Of a DNA stretch of 64,000 nucleotides, positions 1-8,375 are shown piece by piece. Every line of letters starts with the position of its first letter. Position 1 is the stretch's first letter. Both the position numbers and the translations under genes were made by a program. The notes beneath the pieces were generated by a model. That model was not told where the DNA came from, ran no database searches, and saw only the letters and a program-made list of their open reading frames with translations. Source of the stretch: E44-bin88 sp050123275 (GTDB taxonomy: Bacteria > Chloroflexota > Dehalococcoidia > Dehalococcoidales > BS750m-G39). The DNA lies in NCBI GenBank assembly GCA_050123275.1, contig JASFHK010000004.1:54122-118121 (forward strand). The letters run 5' to 3'.

Positions 1-1
1 T

Positions 2-727
2 TTCAAGGGGATTAAGCGGGAGCGGGCGCATCAGTTGGTGGAGAAAGTGCTCACGGGCAGCACCACCCGCCCATTGTGGCTCTCGCCGGAGCAGATAACG
101 GAACTGCTCGGCTGCTACGGCATACGCACCACCCAAACCCTGACGGCGGCTGGCGCCGATGAAGCCGCGGAGATGGCGGCCAAGCTGGGCTTCCCGGTGG
201 TGGTCAAGCTCAACTCGCCGACGATATCGCACAAGACCGATGTCGGCGGGGTTATCCTGGACCTGAAATCTAAAGCCGACGTCAAAAAGGCTTTCCATAC
301 TATCGAGGAGAGCCTGGAAAAGATAGGCCGCCGTAAGGAAATGACCGGGGTCACCGTCCAGCCCATGATAGGCAGCGGTGTGGAGGCCCTCATCGGTATC
401 ACCCAGGACCCGAACTTCGGGCCTTTGATAATGTTCGGGCTGGGCGGGATATACGCCGAGCTGTTCAAGGACGTGGCTCTCAAGTTGCACCCGCTTACCG
501 ACGTGGACGCCAGGGAGCTGGTCGGCTCGATTAAGACGGCCAAGGTGCTTCAGGGTTACCGCGGCGCGCCCTCCAGCGACACCAAGGCTCTGGAGGAGCT
601 TTTGCTCAGGGTTTCGGCCATGGTCGAGGATATACCCCAGATTGCCGAGCTCGACCTGAACCCGGTCAAGGTGATGCCGCAGGGCGAGGGCTACTGGGTG
701 GTGGACGCCCGCGTTACCGTCAAATAG
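2..727 (+). CDS. ADP-forming acyl/acetyl-CoA synthetase, ATP-grasp part (5' end outside window)
   Basis: The frame is open to the left window edge, so the visible 241 codons are the C-terminal part of a longer protein; the TTG at position 35 is in frame but is probably internal. The visible part is the ATP-grasp (beta) domain of NDP-forming acyl-CoA synthetases: GFPVVVKLNSPTISHKTD followed by DVGGVILDL, then the glycine-rich GLGGIYAELFKDVA segment and a terminal ELDLNPVKV. The family converts acyl-CoA, ADP and phosphate to acid, CoA and ATP, which would give substrate-level ATP from acetyl-CoA made by the Wood-Ljungdahl genes further along. It ends 17 bases before the convergent MFS gene. The family is secure; the acyl substrate is not. 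Confidence 0.85.
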   Translation, partial: FKGIKRERAHQLVEKVLTGSTTRPLWLSPEQITELLGCYGIRTTQTLTAAGADEAAEMAAKLGFPVVVKLNSPTISHKTDVGGVILDLKSKADVKKAFHTIEESLEKIGRRKEMTGVTVQPMIGSGVEALIGITQDPNFGPLIMFGLGGIYAELFKDVALKLHPLTDVDARELVGSIKTAKVLQGYRGAPSSDTKALEELLLRVSAMVEDIPQIAELDLNPVKVMPQGEGYWVVDARVTVK

Positions 728-743
728 ATTTCGGACGGGCGCG

Positions 744-1910
744 TCAGTCGCGGTTTCTCAACAGGAAGAAGGTGCAAACCAGCGCTGTCCCCGCCATCAC
801 CGCCCCGGCCACGGTGAAGCTGGTGGCGAAGCCATATTTATCGGCAATGAAGCCCAGCACCGGCGCGCTTAAGCCGATGCCGCCCCGGCTGGCGAAATAG
901 TAAACGCCCAGTATCGTGGAGCGGTAGCGCGCGGGGGCGCGGCTGATAATTTGCAGCTCGGTGACGGGCATGGAGAGATACATGCACATGCCGAGCAGGA
1001 GCAGCACCAGCCAGATGCTCCAGCCCAGAGAGGCGAACTGGAGCAGGTAGATGGCCGGGCCGGCGATGAGGCCGGCCGTGATGATAACCGGCTTGGTGCC
1101 CAGCCTGTCGGAGAGATAGCCGCCGGCGGGGCCCGCCCAGAGCCCGGCGAAGTGGAAAAGCGAGAAGAGAAAAGCGCCGGTGTCGGCGCTGGCGTTGAGG
1201 TTGTCCACGGCGTAGAGCGCGATGTAATAGGTCACCCCCATGAGCAGCATCTGGAGAGCCACCCCCAGACCGATGTAGGGTATCAGGCTGCGCACGCTGC
1301 TGTGGGCTTCGCTTTCCTCGGGTTCGGAGTTGTTGGCTACCAGCGGGGCTTTGGGAGCGTAGCCGCGCCGGGTGAGGACGACAAAGAGCACGATACCGAT
1401 AATGAAGACGGGTATGGCCATGCTGACCACCGTCCAGCGCCAGCTGAGCGTCTGGAAGAGGGCGGCGGCGATGAGCGGAGTCAGGAAAAAGCTGGCCGTG
1501 CCGCCTATCTGGTGCAAACCCAGGGCGCTGCCCCGGTCTCTTTTGTCCACCAGCGTCGAGACCAGTGGGGAGGCGGCGGGGTGATAGCCCCCGCCCATTA
1601 TGCCCAGCATGACCATAAAGACAACCATCAGGATATAGCCGGGGGCAAGGCCGGCCAGTATGGAGAATAGCGCCGCCCCGGAGATGCCCATCAGAATCAT
1701 GAGGCGGGGGCCGAGGCGGTCGGAGAGCCAGCCCGAGGGCAGGTGGCTGACGCCGTAGCTGATGTTGTAGGCGGACATTATCCAGCCGACCTGATTATAG
1801 TCGAGGGAAAATTCGTCGCGGATGAAGGGGGTGAGGGGTTGGAAAATGGCCGCCGTAAAGTGGTGGCTGAAATGGGCCAGCATGAAAAGGGGCAAAAGCC
1901 CCGAAATCAT
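744..1910 (-). CDS. Major facilitator superfamily transporter
   Basis: A 388-residue polytopic membrane protein with about twelve hydrophobic segments in two halves. The first intracellular loop carries the MFS signature GWLSDRLGPRLMIL, and the second half repeats it as GGYLSDRLGTKPVII; the central loop (about residues 180-205) is charged. It starts MISGLLPLFMLAHFSHHF and is of normal family length. The similarity is to sugar-phosphate/drug-type single-component transporters, but no substrate can be read from the sequence. It converges on the acyl-CoA synthetase gene and is followed upstream by two tRNA-Ser genes on the same strand. Confidence 0.85.
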   Translation of the reverse strand: MISGLLPLFMLAHFSHHFTAAIFQPLTPFIRDEFSLDYNQVGWIMSAYNISYGVSHLPSGWLSDRLGPRLMILMGISGAALFSILAGLAPGYILMVVFMVMLGIMGGGYHPAASPLVSTLVDKRDRGSALGLHQIGGTASFFLTPLIAAALFQTLSWRWTVVSMAIPVFIIGIVLFVVLTRRGYAPKAPLVANNSEPEESEAHSSVRSLIPYIGLGVALQMLLMGVTYYIALYAVDNLNASADTGAFLFSLFHFAGLWAGPAGGYLSDRLGTKPVIITAGLIAGPAIYLLQFASLGWSIWLVLLLLGMCMYLSMPVTELQIISRAPARYRSTILGVYYFASRGGIGLSAPVLGFIADKYGFATSFTVAGAVMAGTALVCTFFLLRNRD

Positions 1911-1972
1911 GGAGAGGAATCTCGGCTTCTTGATGACAGTTTCTTTCTCCGCTTATTCGGTCTAGATGAGTA

Positions 1973-2062
<90 letters not shown>

Positions 2063-2073
2063 GTTATAGTTTA

Positions 2074-2164
2074 TGGCGGAGAGGGTGGGATTCGAACCCA
2101 CGCTCCGGAATAACCGGAGACCGCTTTTCGAGAGCGGCACCATAAACCACTCGGACACCTCTCC
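2074..2164 (-). tRNA. tRNA-Ser (anticodon CGA), CCA encoded
   Basis: The acceptor stem is GGAGAGG/CCTCTCC on the minus strand. The anticodon loop CTCGAAA gives anticodon CGA, the long variable arm CTCCGGTTATTCCGGAG marks a serine tRNA, and the 3' CCA is encoded. It is the promoter-proximal member of a two-tRNA unit. Confidence 0.96.
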
Positions 2165-2177
2165 ATATAGCTTTCCG

Positions 2178-2206
2178 ATTATACCAAAAGTTGTGGCTGG
2201 GGCAAA
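2178..2206 (-). promoter_or_regulatory. Probable sigma-70 promoter of the tRNA-Ser pair
   Basis: The minus strand carries TATAAT (2183-2178) preceded by TGG (extended -10) and, 17 bases upstream, TTTGCC. Transcription would begin about seven bases before the first tRNA nucleotide at 2164. Confidence 0.6.
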
Positions 2207-2277
2207 GTCGTTGGTGCATTGTTGGAGGGGGGATTACTTATGAAGGCACGTTTTGTGCATTTAAACTAAGAACTTCT

Positions 2278-2706
2278 TTAGGTGTGCCTATGTTGAAATT
2301 TATACACCTGGGATTTTATACGGTTCACAACATCGTCAAGATTTTTGGCTATCTGAACGTCGGTGAACCTCATTACAGTGTATCCCATGTCTTCTAGCAA
2401 ATGGGTGTTCCTCTTGTCCCTATCGACATTCTTTTGGATTTTTTGTTGCCAGTAGGGAGGCATTTTCAGTAACCGCTCAAGGGACAGCTTTTTGCCATGC
2501 CAGAAGGCACCATCTATAAAAACTATAACTTTTGCTCGTGTGAAGACAATATCAGGCCGTCCGGGAAGCGGCTTAAAGTCTTTGCGGTATCGTAGTCCAT
2601 CGGCCCAGAGTTTCTTTCGAAGGGCAATTTCAGGGGCAGTGTCCTTGCTTTTTATTCTGGACATTACCCAACTACGTTTTTCTGGTGGGTATGTGTCCTG
2701 AGTCAT
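2278..2706 (-). CDS. vsr: Very-short-patch-repair endonuclease (Vsr family)
   Basis: A 142-residue protein of the Vsr family, which nicks T:G mismatches left by deamination of 5-methylcytosine at methylated sites. Visible family features are RSWVMSRIKSKDTAPEIALR (conserved N-terminal helix and catalytic Glu region), LPGRPDIVF with the metal-binding Asp, the FIDGAFWHG motif with the catalytic His, and NVDRDKRN. The Cys and His zinc ligands around FWH in the E. coli enzyme are replaced (Ala before FWH; Lys, Lys, Leu after), and the C-terminal Cys is absent. It follows the methyltransferase and DUF4928 genes by 2 bases, consistent with one restriction-modification operon. Confidence 0.9.
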   Translation of the reverse strand: MTQDTYPPEKRSWVMSRIKSKDTAPEIALRKKLWADGLRYRKDFKPLPGRPDIVFTRAKVIVFIDGAFWHGKKLSLERLLKMPPYWQQKIQKNVDRDKRNTHLLEDMGYTVMRFTDVQIAKNLDDVVNRIKSQVYKFQHRHT

Positions 2707-2708
2707 AG

Positions 2709-3638
2709 CTAGCTAAGTTTTATCTGCAGCATTCCGTAGTCAGTTTCGCATTCTTCGACTATTTTGTTATATTTCCGAATTAGTTCAACAACAGTAGTGT
2801 CGCGCTTATCAGGTAAAAATCTACTTATTTCATAGATATTCATGGCAATAAATTGTTCAATGTCAAAAAAGTCCACTCTGCCTTCTATACCGAGCGGTTT
2901 TGCTAAGCTTTGTCCTGAAACAACGCCTACCGCCGATGTAACTATTATCGGCTTCAGATGGGAATTCAAATTGTCAGCGCACTTTCTTAGCAGCATTTCA
3001 GTTGGAGTAGCGGTCACATGAATAACTACGTCGCCAATAATGAAGTCTCCGGCTCGTGCATTGGCTTCATCTTTAACTGAAAAGCCACACGACTGTATTT
3101 GGTTATCCGGTAGAGCCAAAGTTAGCTTAGCGCCAACAAGATGCTGCATTAAAGCGCCTTGGAACATGGTTCCTTGGTTTTCGCGTTGTCTAGCCTCAGC
3201 TTGGTTGAGCAAGTCGCGAACAACGTAGGCAATCGATTTTGATGGGTCAGCACGGAACTTGAACGGCCTGCCAGCAAAAAACTCCTTTACGCGGTCTACC
3301 CACCAGCTTTCAACGAAAGGCAGATCTATAACTGAAATTTCGTTCTGCTGGTTAAGGAATTTAACATATTTCTCCATCAAAGCGAGACTGCCGCGACTAG
3401 TGCGACCGCCTTCTGCCGCTAATATTTGGGTTACTCCATGCTCATTAAGTATTTTTTGCACGGAGCTTCTACCGAGACCTTTGACTTGGCCTTGCCCTTC
3501 GGTTTTCATAGTTCTTGAATCTAGCGGGAGTCCTTTGTCTCTGGCCTCGCGAGTTACGACAAGTACTACGGACAGATCACCTTTGCCGCTAACGTATTGC
3601 TTCTTGAATTTTTGTAAAGACTCTTGGATTGTCGGCAT
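2709..3638 (-). CDS. DUF4928-type protein, candidate restriction endonuclease
   Basis: A 309-residue protein that I recognise as resembling DUF4928, a family found next to C5-cytosine methyltransferases. The N-terminal third (about 1-100) is basic and helical with QVKGLGRSSVQKILNEHG, which looks DNA-binding. The C-terminal half has RAGDFIIGDVVIHVTATP followed by a helix and KPIIVTS, a layout reminiscent of restriction nuclease cores (an acidic residue on one strand, then a second strand with IHVT), although a textbook D-(D/E)xK triad is not obvious. It overlaps the methyltransferase gene by 50 bases and is the only candidate for the restriction activity in this operon. The assignment as the nuclease is inference from context. 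Confidence 0.65.
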   Translation of the reverse strand: MPTIQESLQKFKKQYVSGKGDLSVVLVVTREARDKGLPLDSRTMKTEGQGQVKGLGRSSVQKILNEHGVTQILAAEGGRTSRGSLALMEKYVKFLNQQNEISVIDLPFVESWWVDRVKEFFAGRPFKFRADPSKSIAYVVRDLLNQAEARQRENQGTMFQGALMQHLVGAKLTLALPDNQIQSCGFSVKDEANARAGDFIIGDVVIHVTATPTEMLLRKCADNLNSHLKPIIVTSAVGVVSGQSLAKPLGIEGRVDFFDIEQFIAMNIYEISRFLPDKRDTTVVELIRKYNKIVEECETDYGMLQIKLS

Positions 3639-4710
3639 GCGCCCTCCTTGCTAAGGGTAGCAGTAGGTGTTCTGTTAAAAATCGGGTGACGGGTAGGGCT
3701 ACGGCGTCACCCATCGCATTGTAGCCGCTATTATAGTCACCGGGGATAGAATATGAATCGGGCAATCCCATTAATCTCGCTGCTTCCCGTACTGTTAATA
3801 AGCGTGTTTTTAATTCGCCATTAACTGAAATGACTATGAACTCGCGGCTACTTCCACCATTAGCTGTCCTTAGGCAACCTGAAATATCGTCAGTGCGTAT
3901 CTCAAGCACTTGTTTTTTCCCCCTGATGCGCTTGTATCCGGGGAATACCCGTAACCCTTGCGTAAGAGCCTGCTTTAGCTTTGCCATGTGCTTAGGTGGT
4001 ATCAATGCCAAGAGTTTCTTTGTTTGCTCACTTGTGTGAAGTGGAGCGTCGTATTCAATAACGTCGGATAGCTTTAGCGTTCGGGGTGGCGGCGTTTGCA
4101 GGCTCCACCAGATAACTTCTGTAAGACCATCTACCGCTCGTCTCAAAGCCTCAGGGTGTAGCCAATTTGGGGCGTCATCTGTTAAGCCATCCAAATTCAC
4201 ATCAGTTCTGACGCCTAAAACGAATATCCGTTTGCGTGATTGGGGGAGCCACCTTAGGGCGTCAAGCTGTAAAGGTCCTACTTGGTAATTACGTCCGGTC
4301 AATGCTTGGTGCAGAGTGCGGTAGTTATTGCCTCTGCTAGTTGAGGTTAGCCCTGAAACATTTTCTACCACAACTATCGGGGGGCGAGTAGGCATTTCAT
4401 CCATTATCTTAAGCCAAGTCCATACCAAGCCGCTTCTATTCCCGTTTATACCTTGCTGCTTACCCGCTAGCGACAAATCCTGACATGGAAAACTAGCCCA
4501 GGAAACGTCTGCCTGCGGAAGGTTCTGCCCCGAGAAGTTCTGTAATGGCCCGAGGTAGAAAGAATATGGGTCTTGATTAGCCAAGTAAACTTCAGCTTTC
4601 TTTGGTGAGATGTCGTTAGCCCAAGCTGTATGGAAATAAGGTTTTACCCCTTCTGTAACTAGGCCGCTTCCTGCAAAAAAGTCTAGGAATTCATAAAGCT
4701 CAGGCGACAT
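3589..4710 (-). CDS. DNA (cytosine-5-)-methyltransferase
   Basis: A complete 373-residue C5-methyltransferase. The motifs occur in canonical order: I (FLDFFAGSGLVTEG), II (ANDISPKKAEVYLAN), IV with the catalytic Cys (SFPCQDLSLAGK), VI (VVVENVSGL), VIII (LPQSRKRIFVLG), IX (REAARLMGLPDSY) and X (NAMGDAVALPV). The target-recognition region lies between motifs VIII and IX (about residues 195-300); the recognised site cannot be deduced. It is the first gene of a minus-strand operon with the DUF4928 gene and vsr, which protects against and exploits its methylation. Base composition of this block is visibly AT-richer than its flanks, suggesting acquisition by transfer. Confidence 0.95.
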   Translation of the reverse strand: MSPELYEFLDFFAGSGLVTEGVKPYFHTAWANDISPKKAEVYLANQDPYSFYLGPLQNFSGQNLPQADVSWASFPCQDLSLAGKQQGINGNRSGLVWTWLKIMDEMPTRPPIVVVENVSGLTSTSRGNNYRTLHQALTGRNYQVGPLQLDALRWLPQSRKRIFVLGVRTDVNLDGLTDDAPNWLHPEALRRAVDGLTEVIWWSLQTPPPRTLKLSDVIEYDAPLHTSEQTKKLLALIPPKHMAKLKQALTQGLRVFPGYKRIRGKKQVLEIRTDDISGCLRTANGGSSREFIVISVNGELKTRLLTVREAARLMGLPDSYSIPGDYNSGYNAMGDAVALPVTRFLTEHLLLPLARRAHADNPRVFTKIQEAIR

Positions 4711-4740
4711 AGGCTCTCACTCTCCGATGGTGTCCGTGTA

Positions 4741-4749
4741 ATTATATCA
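4741..4749 (-). promoter_or_regulatory. Extended -10 promoter of the restriction-modification operon
   Basis: On the minus strand TGATATAAT (4749-4741) is a perfect extended -10 element 31 bases upstream of the methyltransferase ATG at 4710. No good -35 hexamer is visible, which is usual for extended -10 promoters. Confidence 0.6.
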
Positions 4750-4795
4750 TATAAGTATTGGGGAAGGGTGCTAAACAAGAAAAACGGAAGTAATA

Positions 4796-4816
4796 TTTTG
4801 CTAACCTTTTGCTAAC
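4796..4816. repeat. 11-bp-period direct repeat between divergent genes
   Basis: TTTTGCTAAC occurs at 4796-4805 and again at 4807-4816, so the copies are one helical turn apart. They lie in the gap between the divergent methyltransferase and hydrolase genes. This spacing suits a dimeric regulator, but no regulator gene is next to it; function is unknown. Confidence 0.5.
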
Positions 4817-4872
4817 GTATGAAAACAGACGGGGGTAATACGGCATCGTATTTACGCAAAGTCACCACTATA

Positions 4873-4901
4873 TTGACACTGAACGGAGCAAGTGATAACT
4901 T
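4873..4901 (+). promoter_or_regulatory. Sigma-70 promoter of the secreted hydrolase gene
   Basis: TTGACA (4873-4878), a 17-base spacer and TAACTT (4896-4901) lie 25 bases before the hydrolase ATG at 4927. Confidence 0.6.
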
Positions 4902-4926
4902 TGTTTGAGTCTGAAAGTAGGCTGAT

Positions 4927-6375
4927 ATGTTCAGTGTTGTGATGAAAAAGCTGGCCTTACTAGCGGTTATCGTGGTGCTGCTACAGCTCACTGCGGCCAT
5001 TCCGGCGCGGGCCCAGTCCGAAGACGAGGTTAGGGTCAAGCAGCTCAACTTCGTCTTCCTGCACGGGGCGGGGGGCAACCCCTGTTCCATGCAGCTTCTC
5101 TCCGACACCATCCTGGAGAATATAGAGCCTTACATCGCCGCCTACGAAGCCGCCAACCCCGGCATCGATATTCAGGTTGACGTCATGAACCGCTGTTACC
5201 CCAACGATGTCGACATGAGGACCTGGGCCAACAACATCGCCGACAGCGTCGGGCGCCACTTTTCCGGTAAGCGGAACATCATACTGGTCGGGCACAGCGC
5301 CGGCGGCAAGGCCGCCCTCTATGCCGTGGCTAACAACGTCAGCGGCATCACGGATAAGGTGGCTATGGTGGTGACCATCAACAGCCCGATTAAAGCCATG
5401 GGGGGCTATTACGCTACCGGCGGCACTTCCGTGGCTGATTTCTGCCGCGTCCGCTGGCTGGCCGGGGACGCGGGCATCTGCGACTCGGTGGCCAACTACG
5501 ACAGCTCCGATGACGGCGCCTGGGTGGCGCAGAACAAGCACTGGCTGGCTTTCATCTCGGGTGAATCGGCTCCCTCCAGCGCCCAGTTCGGTTTCGGCGG
5601 CGTTGACGGCTGGCCCCGGGATATGGACGACGGCATCGTGCCCATGTCGGCGCAGTATTCCGACGCCGCCGACGTGGTCTATTACGGGGAGCATGGGCAC
5701 GGCGATTTTGAGGTGTCGGAGGCAATCTCAGAGAATCTCGCGGAACAGATACTGACCTATATTTTCGGCGGGACTATCTATTGCTCGCATTTCGTCCGCG
5801 AGGGCGCTTTCGAGCACAAGGCCAACTGGTTTTTGGGCACGGATTACTGGGACGAGGTCAAGGGCGGCGTTCTGGTCGACAGCGGGCGCCTGGAAAACGC
5901 CAATGGTTCCTTTTTCTTCTGGGAAGATTGGAAAGAGGTGGTGGGGGATTGCCCCGAAGGGAGCCTGCGCAGTAACTTCACCGTCGAGGCGGTGGACCCC
6001 TTTCTTTTCTTTACCAGCGTCGTCGAGTCGAGGTGGTTCCAGGCCGACGACCCCGACGATTGCCGCCTCTACATACACAGCCGCTCCGCGCCCCGTAATA
6101 CCGTTAAGGTGGACTGGAAGATTTACCGCCAGGGGACGTTGCCCGATGGGCTCGAGCGCGACCATTATGAGGTCGAGATAATCACAGGCACGCCGTTGAC
6201 CAGCATACCCTACGTTTCCTGGCTTAACGACGACCCCAGCGACGTGAGAATACGCGTGGTTTCCGAAGCGGAGAGCCCTTTCCGCTGGTTCGAGGCGGAG
6301 TGGCGGCTCTATGCCAAGCAACCCAGGGAAAGGCAGATTATCGAAGAGCTTATGCTCGACCCGCTGGCGTCCTAG
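4927..6375 (+). CDS. Secreted lipase-like alpha/beta hydrolase
   Basis: A 482-residue protein with an N-terminal export signal (basic MKK at residues 6-8, hydrophobic core to about 25, likely cut after AIPARAQ). The hydrolase core shows the oxyanion strand NFVFLHGAGG (41-50) and a nucleophile elbow VGHSAGGKAA with Ser124, typical of triacylglycerol lipases and related esterases. A DDGIVPMSAQYS segment and GEHGHGDF are candidates for the Asp and His of the triad. The last 190 residues form a second, beta-rich domain without a recognisable family and with several cysteines, suggesting an extracytoplasmic location. The substrate is unknown. The stop codon interlocks with that of the convergent protease homologue. 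Confidence 0.75.
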   Translation: MFSVVMKKLALLAVIVVLLQLTAAIPARAQSEDEVRVKQLNFVFLHGAGGNPCSMQLLSDTILENIEPYIAAYEAANPGIDIQVDVMNRCYPNDVDMRTWANNIADSVGRHFSGKRNIILVGHSAGGKAALYAVANNVSGITDKVAMVVTINSPIKAMGGYYATGGTSVADFCRVRWLAGDAGICDSVANYDSSDDGAWVAQNKHWLAFISGESAPSSAQFGFGGVDGWPRDMDDGIVPMSAQYSDAADVVYYGEHGHGDFEVSEAISENLAEQILTYIFGGTIYCSHFVREGAFEHKANWFLGTDYWDEVKGGVLVDSGRLENANGSFFFWEDWKEVVGDCPEGSLRSNFTVEAVDPFLFFTSVVESRWFQADDPDDCRLYIHSRSAPRNTVKVDWKIYRQGTLPDGLERDHYEVEIITGTPLTSIPYVSWLNDDPSDVRIRVVSEAESPFRWFEAEWRLYAKQPRERQIIEELMLDPLAS

Positions 6376-7481
6376 AGCTTGAGCTTGGTTCGAATCTGGG
6401 CCAGCCGGGTCAGGCTTTCCCGCGATATGACGCCGACCACTTTATTGTCCTCGACCACAGGCACGTGATCGATTCCCTGTTCGTCCATGACCCCGAGCAC
6501 GCTGGCGGCCGATTGCTGGGGGTGGACGGTTTTAAGCCGGCTGGCCGGTGTCATGATTTTATCGATATGGGCGCCGCGGTGCTTCTTGGCTACCCGTTTG
6601 GCGTCGTCCACGGTAACCACCCCTTTTAGCTCCTCTTCGTCGGCGATGAGGCAATAGCTCTGCCCCGTAGCCAGTATGTAATCGTGGATTAGCTGGCTGA
6701 CGGTGGTCTGGGAGCTAATAAGAGCGCTCTCCCGTGACATTATATCCTGGGCCTTGACCGGTTCCAGCGCCTTGCGCAAAATGGCGCGGCGGCGGCTCTG
6801 GGCGGAGGCGGATTGCAATACCCACCCCGTGCCCACTATGGCCAGGCCGTTGAACCATTGCTGTTCGCGGATGAGGAGCAGGATACCGGCGGCGATGAGC
6901 AGCCAGCCGAGAATCCAGCCCAGAACGCTGGTGATGAGGATGGAGCCGTCGTGGTCGCCGCTGATTTTCCACAGGAACGCCCGCAGCAGCCTGCCCCCGT
7001 CCAGGGGAAAGCCGGGGATGATGTGGAAGAGAAAGAGCATGAAGAAGATATAGGACAGCCACTGGATGATGACGTAGGCCACCGTGCTGCCGGCGCTGAA
7101 GAGGATGGCGTGGATGCCGTAGAAAATGCCGCAGAAGAGGAGAGTGGTGAGCAGGCCGGTGGCGGCAATGAGTAACTCGATGACGGGGCGGGTGGCTTCT
7201 TTGGTTATCTCGGCGCCGCCGCCGAAGACGAACAGGGTGATGCGCTTTACGGGCACGCCCCGGTTGATAACGATGAAGCTGATAATAAAGGAGCGCAGGC
7301 TGATGGCTAACAGAAAAGCCAGGCTGGTGACTATGCCCAGCGCCACCCTTTGCCACAGGGGATGGGCCTCGGGGAACTGTGTCACCATGATGGCGGTTAT
7401 CAGGCCGAAAGCCAGTATCCAGGTATAGTGCAGGCTTATCTTGACCCCGAAAATACGGCTTAGTCTGGGTAGTGCTGCCAT
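6372..7481 (-). CDS. Site-2-protease (M50) homologue with CBS pair, HExxH motif lost
   Basis: A 369-residue membrane protein. The N-terminal 210 residues follow the layout of CBS-containing site-2 proteases: HYTWILAFGL first helix, GVPVKRITLFVFGGGAEI between helices, and the second active-site motif FPLDGGRLLRA. The position where the family has the zinc motif (HELxHS) reads SLRSFIISF, so both His and the Glu are absent; the following AGP motif is also altered. Residues from about 245 form two CBS domains (IMSRESALISSQTTVSQL and IMTPASRLKTVHP), which in relatives bind adenine nucleotides. It is therefore probably a non-proteolytic membrane protein or a broken protease; the intact reading frame favours the former. 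Confidence 0.85.
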   Translation of the reverse strand: MAALPRLSRIFGVKISLHYTWILAFGLITAIMVTQFPEAHPLWQRVALGIVTSLAFLLAISLRSFIISFIVINRGVPVKRITLFVFGGGAEITKEATRPVIELLIAATGLLTTLLFCGIFYGIHAILFSAGSTVAYVIIQWLSYIFFMLFLFHIIPGFPLDGGRLLRAFLWKISGDHDGSILITSVLGWILGWLLIAAGILLLIREQQWFNGLAIVGTGWVLQSASAQSRRRAILRKALEPVKAQDIMSRESALISSQTTVSQLIHDYILATGQSYCLIADEEELKGVVTVDDAKRVAKKHRGAHIDKIMTPASRLKTVHPQQSAASVLGVMDEQGIDHVPVVEDNKVVGVISRESLTRLAQIRTKLKL

Positions 7482-7541
7482 CTTGCCTCCAGACTAAATA
7501 TACCTCATTAGACGGTTTATGACCACCTTTTTAGCGGGTTT

Positions 7542-8345
7542 TCAGCGCTCTATCTGCACCAGCCGGTAGCGCAGCTTGCCCACCGGCGCCGTTATCTCCA
7601 CGGTGTCGCCCTGCGCCCGGCCCACGACGGCTTTGCCGATGGGCGACTGGCTGGAAATCTTGCCGCTGGCGGGGTCGACCTCGCGTGGGCTGACTATGGT
7701 GTAGCGCAGCTCCTCGCCGGAGGCGTCGTCGCAGAGGACGATGCTGTTGCCCACGCTGACCTTGGGGGCGGCTTTTCGGTTCTCGTCGATGATGGTCGCC
7801 GTCTTGAGGATGGCTTCCAGCTCCATGAGACGACCCTCTATATAGCTTTTTTCTTCCCGGGCGGCGTCGAGGGGAGCGTTTTCGCGGAAGTCCTTGTCCG
7901 CCGCCGCTCGCCTTATCTCCTCGGTGGCCTTGGTGCGCCGCACTTTAAGCTCGGCGATTTCGGCTTTGAGCTTGTCGTAGCCTTCCCTGGTCAGTGAGCT
8001 CGGCGGTGGCAGGTTGCGCTTGGTGGATTTAGGCAGGTTGCTCTTCGCTTTCTTGGGCTTGAGCTGGGCGGCCAGGCTGGCCTTGTTCCAGCCCTGCTTA
8101 CGGGCGTAGGCCAGGAAGGCGCGCACCGTCTCGATATTGGCCAGGTAGCTGGTGTGCAGCGACGATAGCTGGGCGGCGTAGTCGGCCACCTCGCGGGGGA
8201 TAAGGTCGGCGAAGGGGCGCTCGGCGCCGTACCAGCGCACGAACTGGTAGACCGGTTGCTGGCAGGTTTCGCCTTCCTTGGGGGGGAGAGTGGCCAAAAA
8301 GATGGTGGCGGCTTCGCCCAGGCTCGGATTCTGTTTCGTTGTCAT
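7542..8345 (-). CDS. GreA-type transcription factor with extra N-terminal domain
   Basis: Start chosen at the ATG at 8345, preceded by GGGGAG; 267 residues. Residues 120-265 are GreA/GreB: an N-terminal coiled coil whose tip carries DFRENAPLDAAREE (152-165), keeping the acidic Asp and Glu that stimulate RNA cleavage by stalled RNA polymerase, then the FKBP-like C-terminal domain ending in SPIGKAVVGRAQGDTVEI. Residues 5-90 are additional and resemble the SAM-like core-binding domain of tyrosine recombinases (helical, with FVRWYG and ANIETVRAFLAYARKQGW). A basic linker (95-115) joins them. GreA is normally about 158 residues, so this is a fusion. It lies 30 bases downstream of thi4. Confidence 0.8.
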   Translation of the reverse strand: MTTKQNPSLGEAATIFLATLPPKEGETCQQPVYQFVRWYGAERPFADLIPREVADYAAQLSSLHTSYLANIETVRAFLAYARKQGWNKASLAAQLKPKKAKSNLPKSTKRNLPPPSSLTREGYDKLKAEIAELKVRRTKATEEIRRAAADKDFRENAPLDAAREEKSYIEGRLMELEAILKTATIIDENRKAAPKVSVGNSIVLCDDASGEELRYTIVSPREVDPASGKISSQSPIGKAVVGRAQGDTVEITAPVGKLRYRLVQIER

Positions 8346-8375
8346 TTCGCTCCCCAATCTATACTAATTCGGGCG

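Noticed and set aside
2074..4926. Restriction-modification block as an island integrated at tRNA-Ser
   Set aside because: The block lies on the 5' side of the tRNAs, there is no integrase, and no repeat of the tRNA 3' end was found at the far edge. Transfer is likely but not by this route.
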